A stretch of DNA of 64,000 nt from Nageia nagi (taxonomy: Eukaryota > Pinophyta), in assembly GCA_050084985.1 (NCBI GenBank), contig JBITNC010000001.1, positions 19,282,001 to 19,346,000 of the forward strand, given 5' to 3'. Positions 58,552 to 64,000 of this stretch are shown in pieces. Under the pieces are notes generated by a model. That model did no database searches and had not been told where the DNA came from. It saw only the letters and a list, made by a program, of their open reading frames with translations. Every line of letters begins with the position of its first letter. Positions within the stretch are counted from its first letter, which is position 1. The position numbers and the translations under genes were made by a program.

Positions 58552-60810
58552 TGCTACAAAATAATATGAAGGAGATAAATAAAGTAAGCATACATATTGC
58601 ATTTAAAAATAAATACATGTTTAAAAATTATTCAACAAATCAAATGATTAATTATTAACAAGAATAATAATCATGCATCCAACATCTTCATCATCAAGTA
58701 TAATTGAAGAGAAGGAAAAGTTGAGGCTTATTTTCTTATCTAAAATTAGCCCTTCACCCAAATTCCTGCAAGGAGCCTAGGTCCTACCAATCCTCAACCA
58801 GTTCCCCTTGGGTAGTGATATACTCTCACAAGGAGAAGTATGAGCTATTTTCCAAGTTTATGATGTATGTTGGATCAACCAAATTAATTATCTTGATTAA
58901 GTTTTCAGTTTTCCTCCTAGGTTATCAAGATAATCCCTAAATGGATAGGCAAACATGTGGTATCATTACACACATGCCTTTCCACCTATATGGAGTTAAG
59001 TCCAAACTAACAAAGTACTTAGGGGTAATTAAGAAGTATTGACTTATCACCACTTGGATCATTAAACTAAAAGGCTCCATCCAATCTTATCCTCATCTCA
59101 TGGCTCCTCAAACAAGTCATGTTGTAAAAAAATATGCAGATGTGATCATTTTAGAGGAAGCAATTTTCAATGTTTACGTACTTTGTATATAAAGTAAAAG
59201 TGCAAAATAAATAAAGTCCTTTAAGAAATGAAACTACATCCTACATCATCCATAAGTATGAACCAAAGAGTCCAATGGGTTTTGTTACAATCTTTAATGG
59301 ATTTCTTTACAAAAGTCTATTAATTTTAAGTAACAAAAAATGAGCCTAATAGTCCAATGGGTTTTTTCACAACCCCTAATGGATCTCTTTACAAAGGTTC
59401 ATTATCAAAAATGAAGAATTCTCCCCTTTGTTACTAAAAATATGGACTTAAAATAATTCTTCATTTGCAATTTAACATAGAATACATAAGCAAGTATTAA
59501 GTGAATTTATATCCAATCACATGTATAAGGTTAAAATAAGAAACCATACATTAACATTTTTATCCATTTAGCAATATGCATTAGGAAAAAAAATCTATTT
59601 AAATTTTTTATCCAATCACATGTGTGCATCAAACATGCATTAAGATAAATATCATTAATCTATTCATACATAGCATTAATCCATTCATGCATAATTAATT
59701 AACACTAATCCATGCATAAAAGTACTAAACTATGCATAATTAATCCACCTTTATCTTAATGGCATGCTAAAATAAGTTCCTTAACATAACTTGCACTTTA
59801 AGCAATTAGCAAATAAAGTATTTATTTAAAAATAGTCCATACCTAAAAACACACTTTTCTAATATAAAATTCTTCAAAGTAGGATTTACAAAAAGAAAAA
59901 AAATATCTCCCTCCCTTTAAAAACCTATTTTAAAAATAATACCCCTCTAAACATATTCTCCCCCTTTCTTTTAATAAAAAAGAACTATATATATATAAAA
60001 TAAAAAAAAATTAAATAAATTAAATAAAAATATATATTTTATTTATATTAATTTTTTAATATAAATTAAAACAAATTAAAAAAGGGGGTTGGTCCCCTCA
60101 AGGACTGTGCATTGCCTTGGGCTATTGCATACCCCTTGAGGTTAGCGCACCCCCTTTGTTGGCCATGCATGCTCCCTTGGGTCTACGTACCCCTCGAGGT
60201 GCATGCGTCCCCTTTTCTTTATTTATTTTTTTAACTTTTTTCATTAATAAAAAAAATTTATTTAATAAAAAAAAATTGTATTTTATTTTTTAAAAAAATA
60301 GATTTGTAAAAAAAAATACAGTTTTAAAAAACTATAAAGAAAGTTTTATAAATACTATAAACAGACTTTTACAGACATACTTATTTAGCAAAACTTTTGC
60401 AATAATAAGCAATATATGTAAAAAAAATTGCAAACATTTTATCCAATTCTACATTAATTCTAAGGTAAAATAACTTATTATTGCTAAATTTAAGCAAGTT
60501 TACCCAAAAACTTGCATATTATTGCTACATATTAAGTAATTAAACTTAAAAAAAATTGCAACTAAAATAATGCATAGCAATAACATTATATTAAACTAAC
60601 AAGTTAGTATAACAATAATGTATTATCTACTTTAATCAAACTTTCCTAAACTTAAACTTGATAATCAAAGAACCAAAATGATTAGTAATAAAGCAAAATT
60701 TGATAATGGACAAGGTAGGAGGGGAATTATACCTTCAAGCCCTTTTACCTTAACAAAGTAGATGGAAAAAGAGGAGGAATGGACCTTTAAGGATGATGAA
60801 GCTCCAAAAA
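58552..60810 (-). other. C2 leader of about 2.3 kb, non-coding, with GC-rich island
   Basis: Between PBS (60811-60826) and gag start there is no coding pattern. It includes poly-A/T runs and, at about 60085-60215, a GC-rich island with repeats of CCCCTTGAGGT/CCCCTCGAGGT and TGCATG-type motifs. Typical copia leaders are far shorter, so something may have been inserted. Confidence 0.6.
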
Positions 60811-60826
60811 TAACTCTGACACCACT
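60811..60826 (-). other. C2 primer-binding site
   Basis: The complement AGTGGTGTCAGAGTTA resembles the copia TGGTATCAGAG site and adjoins the 5' LTR. Confidence 0.7.
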
Positions 60827-61265
60827 TGAAGAAATTAACCCTTTCTGAATTAACTTTTAATCTCCCAAGATCTCAAGAAGGCACTTTCAACATCAACACA
60901 ATAGCACAATAACTAAAGCCAATCATACAAATAACATAAGATATAAAATGGTTCCTCCCTCCTTGGGAGTATGTCCACTAACTAAGATCTTCTTATTCTC
61001 AAAGAACTCTCTTACAAAATCTCTTCTCTCTCACACACTCTAAACCTATAGCAAAGCTTGCATTAAAATTGTGTAACTAGAAAAGTGGAGAGTTATTATC
61101 TTTTTATAAGAATAAACCTACTCTATAATTAGTCCCTTTTCTATTTTTAATCCTTCTCCTATTTTTATTCCTTTAATACTTTAAGGTATCTAATGATGCT
61201 TTAAGTATTAAGTGAATTTACATTAAGGAGAAATATTACACAATATTATATTACAAATTCTAATA
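60827..61265 (-). repeat. C2 5' LTR
   Basis: About 439 bases, starting TGAAGAAATTAACCC on the plus strand. The TATA box complement is at 61101-61108. The final CA has become TA. Confidence 0.9.
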
Positions 61266-61270
61266 GAGGA

Positions 61271-61650
61271 GACTCTTATGAAAAAGAAAGAGGTCTCTAA
61301 AGTAGATGTGGGGTTAATGATGAATACGATCGAGGAGTATCCAACTTCTAAAATATAGTTAGAAACTAGCTCAGATCAATGCATCAACATGGCTATGGGT
61401 ATGTTGCGATCTACCATTCAAATGAGGGAGCTTAAGGCACAAAAGCTCACCAAATTGCATGAAGAATTAGCCAATAAGGGGAATTAGATGATGTAATTTT
61501 CTTTTGTTTTTGCATAAGCATTATGCCTAGTAGCTAAGCCTTGGTATTTTTGCGGCAATTGCAAGCCCTATTTTGTTCGTGAGATGACAAGTTTTATCAG
61601 ATTTTATGTAAAAACTTAGGATTCCTTTCAAATATCCATTCCTCTAATCT
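61271..61650 (+). pseudogene. X1 right part (continues from 53234)
   Basis: Plus strand: after the C2 TSD a short coding-like stretch (GDSYEKERG, then MREL-KAQKLTKLHEELANKG in another frame) runs to a stop near 61490. It is followed by a T-rich, non-coding tail. It ends near 61650, where T1 LTR similarity resumes at AATAATAATAATGATAAT. Confidence 0.5.
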
Positions 61651-61859
61651 AATTAAAATAATAATAATAATGATAATAATAAAAATAAAAATATTCTATA
61701 TATAATCATGATTACTAACTATTAGCATTGATTAACTCATAATTAACACTTTATTAGCACATTAACATTGATACTTACATAATTTAAATAATATTTTATC
61801 TTTATACCTATAATATGATTTAATAATAGGTTAAAAAAAATCACTTTTATGTATCTACA
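61651..61859 (-). repeat. T1 5' LTR, distal part
   Basis: Matches 31200-31374 (ATAATCATGATTA, TTGATTAACTCAT, GTATCTACA end). With 51389-51898 it makes a complete LTR. Confidence 0.85.
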
Positions 61860-61864
61860 TAAAG

Positions 61865-62757
61865 CATAGAGAAAGAAAACAAATCAAGACAGTTACAAGT
61901 AGGTGATTTAGTCTTAATGGAAAATAATAAAAATAATCAATGCAAATCAAGAACTCAAAGGAAATATTGAATCTATTTGGTTTGGTCTATTTATCATAAT
62001 TTATATTTTTATATTGGGAATATAAAAAACTTTTAATAATGGAAAAAAATGGTCTCCCTAAGTTAATAAATATAATGCATCATGATATTCCATACATGAA
62101 AAATTAGATCATATCTCAAAATTAGAAGGTTAACTTTGAAAACTATTACTATTTCTAACATTAAAATAATTAAACAACTTTAATCAAAATACTTAAGTTA
62201 AATGTTAGGGTTCCATCGATATGATTTTTCCAAAAAACTTAATTCAAACAAGTTTCAATAGATCATAAGCAAATATATCCTTCAAACAAATTTCTTTTCA
62301 ATTCAATTAATTTCAATAGAAAGGAGAAGCTTTTAAATCATAGAAAACACTTGATCAATTGGAAAAAATCAAAATGTCCACAAAGAAAACTACAAATGAA
62401 CCTTTCCAACAAAACTTGCAAAAAAATAAAAATTAAGTATATCTATTGTATCTCTCAAAAATTGTTTATGTAAAGGTATATATTTTTATTACCATGTTTA
62501 TAATTTTAGAAATATCTATGTCTATCACTTTTATGCATTTAACCAAGACTCTCTCTTTTGTGTACTTAATTAGGGCATTATCATTTCAAAATCAAGAATA
62601 CATGCAATAGTCATCATAAATCATTTGTGTATATGATCACTATATCATCTTATCATTATATCATCATAAATCCTCCTTGCACTTGATCATCATATAATAT
62701 GGTTCTCAGTATGAATGATTTCCTTTAACATCCTTTAAACCTAGAGGTTTGTAACAC

Positions 62758-62760
<3 letters not shown>
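61865..62760. other. AT-rich flank right of T1, no gene seen
   Basis: Ordinary AT-rich DNA with no coding pattern on either strand. Confidence 0.5.

Positions 62761-62812
<52 letters not shown>
62761..62812. repeat. (TG)26 microsatellite
   Basis: Uninterrupted 52-base TG repeat. The purity suggests it is young and length-variable. Confidence 0.98.
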
Positions 62813-62813
<1 letters not shown>

Positions 62814-62879
62814 ACGTCAAGTTTTTTTTTGTTATCTAAATATAAGAATCCATGGATCAAGTTGTAATTACAAATATCC

Positions 62880-64000
62880 TTATAGGTTTGTCTAATAATT
62901 TTGTAACATGGGTAGATAATAAGAAAATAAGCCTCATCTTATATGGCATTTAGGTTACAAAGTTTAAAAATTCTTTTATCCTATGATGCTTTTGATATTG
63001 TTTATCTACTAGTTTCACTATTTAATCAATATAAATTAGTTCTTAGCTTTGCAATCATAAGATTCTTTTTAAACTAGTAATCTTATGTTCATAAGATAGA
63101 TATGTTCAAGTTTTGGATTAATGATGTTTTTATAATAGAATTATTTTATTTTATTTTTTATATTATCGTTGCTTCAAAAAATTTGAATTACTTTATTTGT
63201 GATCTATACTTTTAATTTTTCATTATGAAATTTGATATGTTATTGTGTATGCCTCAAAATCAAACCACTTATCAAAGTATTTTAGAAAACATCTTTTAAT
63301 ATGATGAATTAGGAAAGTTTGTTAGGTGATTAAAGATAGTCTATGATGATCTAACTTTGTTAGTTTATAATTGCATAATGTATATCATTCTAGAGCTTTG
63401 CTTTCAATAAGGAGTATACCATATTCCATGAGAAAGATAGGGTATGGTGTGTTATTTTTAAATATAAAGTTATAAACAATGAATTATTTTTTATTTTTAT
63501 CAATTTCATTACATGTTTTTCTAGAAATATTTCCACCCCAAAATTCATAACTATAGACTAGAGTTATAAGGCAAGAGAAAAGAGTTTTCTTTTTATCCCA
63601 GTTACAAAGTCTCACATTTTGACACTTATTTTCCAAACCATAAAAAGCTTTCCAACCAAAAAATATTATTTTCCAACTCTTAGATTCTAATTTAAATTAG
63701 TTTATGATTACTATCTATGACTACGTATATGTAATAGTCAAACACCTCTAAGGGTTGAACATTAAAGAAGGTTGTAGGGTGAATCATATTTTAAGTTTAA
63801 TTATAATAATTTTAATTTTATCTACATTAATTGTTAAATCAGATATATTACAAAATTTTTGAAGGATATTAAATAATTTTCTAATATCATTATAATGTTT
63901 AACTAAAATGACAATATATTATACATAAAGTAAGAGAATAATGATGATGTTATGAAGATTGATACCTATATATCTTGCTTCTTTAGAAATTTTTCTAGTT
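62880..64000 (-). pseudogene. LINE reverse transcriptase, 3' part, runs off right edge
   Basis: On the minus strand from 64000: a run IILLLYV-stop-YIVIL near 63917-63945, where RT has L-Y-A/V-D-D-I-V, then KLFNILQKFC, LTINVDKIKI, HPTTFFNVQPLEVFDYYIYV and ENNIFWLESFLWF. This matches the catalytic and following segments of plant LINE RT (FC-x-x-x-x-L-x-VN-x-x-KTK). The two aspartates of the YVDD box are lost, to a stop and Tyr. Downstream to about 62880 is a decayed C-terminal part. It has an opposite relation to the ORF1 relic at 2.8 kb and is a separate insertion. Confidence 0.7.

Larger units (their letters stand above)
53235..61265 (-). mobile_element. C2: Ty1/copia retrotransposon, minus strand, nested in X1
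   Basis: The 3' LTR (left) is 53235-53704 and the 5' LTR (right) 60827-61265. Flanks are gaaga (53230-53234) and gagga (61266-61270). On the minus strand: PBS, unusually long leader, gag, protease, integrase, RT, RNase H, PPT. Gag starts at the ATG complement 58549-58551. It is a decayed but nearly full-length element. Confidence 0.9.
30700..61859 (-). mobile_element. T1: Tat-lineage Ty3/gypsy retrotransposon, minus strand, with two nested insertions
   Basis: The left (3') LTR is 30700-31374. The right (5') LTR is 51389-51898 plus about 61650-61859. The LTR begins TGTAGA (complement of TCTACA) and both copies share the segment TATCTAATACCTTC. Flanks gaaag (30695-30699) and taaag (61860-61864) differ by one base. 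On the minus strand the order is gag, protease, RT, RNase H, second (archaeal-type) RNase H, integrase. The internal region is 31375-31819 plus 44573-51388. T2 interrupts the region after integrase. X1, with C2 inside, interrupts the 5' LTR. Confidence 0.8.

Noticed and set aside
1-64000. CRISPR arrays, tRNA, rRNA, bacterial operons or organellar genes
   Set aside because: No regularly spaced repeats with unique spacers, no cloverleaf or rRNA segment recognised, and all identifiable proteins belong to plant nuclear genes or retroelements.

Overview
This window is nuclear DNA of a land plant with a large, retrotransposon-choked genome. The reasons are: Ty1/copia and Ty3/gypsy elements of plant lineages (chromovirus, Tat), plant LINE remnants with DUF4283-CCHC and RNase H domains, a plant F-box-associated/kelch-type gene, and a pentatricopeptide-repeat (PPR) relic. 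The sequence is strongly AT-rich, has almost no intact reading frames, and its elements are old and deeply nested. A gymnosperm-like genome would fit, but I cannot prove the taxon from the sequence.

Region 1-7.2 kb. The minus strand carries the only convincing intact gene: about 358 codons, open at the left edge of the window. It resembles the C-terminal half of plant F-box/kelch proteins and has a TATA-like promoter near 1225. Upstream of it lie diverged LINE pieces (2.38-3.5 kb). A second, broken copy of the gene's 5' end and upstream region lies at 4.2-7.16 kb. It is split by a compact non-autonomous LTR element (4319-6503) with a near-perfect target-site duplication (TSD).

Region 7.2-30.7 kb. 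The 3' end of a minus-strand chromovirus (about 8.3-9.34 kb) is followed by a decayed plus-strand gypsy gag (G1). G1 was cut twice. The first cut was by a deleted chromovirus, G2 (13083-15881, TSD aataa/aatca). The second was by a minus-strand copia element, C1 (16645-29456, TSD caagg). The 3' LTR of C1 was itself cut by a 7.6-kb element, U1 (16844-24482, TSD agtta). U1 carries an unrecognised minus-strand gag-like frame and a PPR pseudogene with tandem 31-codon repeats.

Region 30.7-61.9 kb. A minus-strand Tat-type gypsy element, T1, spans 30700-61859 (TSD gaaag/taaag). A plus-strand Tat-like element, T2 (31820-44567, TSD attag), sits inside T1 near its 3' end. An unclassified insertion, X1, splits T1's 5' LTR between 51898 and about 61650. 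X1 is in turn split by copia element C2 (53235-61265, TSD gaaga/gagga). T1 has its Tat-type second RNase H (aRNH) in the usual place, after RT-RNase H. T2 has the aRNH upstream of the reverse transcriptase, and more than 3 kb of extra coding sequence after integrase.

Region 61.9-64 kb. AT-rich flank, a pure (TG)26 microsatellite, and the 3' part of a LINE reverse transcriptase on the minus strand running off the right edge.

Nearly all coding sequence is pseudogenic. Part of it can only be followed by reading across stops and frameshifts, so domain limits are approximate. The nesting order is well supported by matching LTRs and TSDs: G1, then G2 and C1, then U1; and T1, then T2 and X1, then C2.
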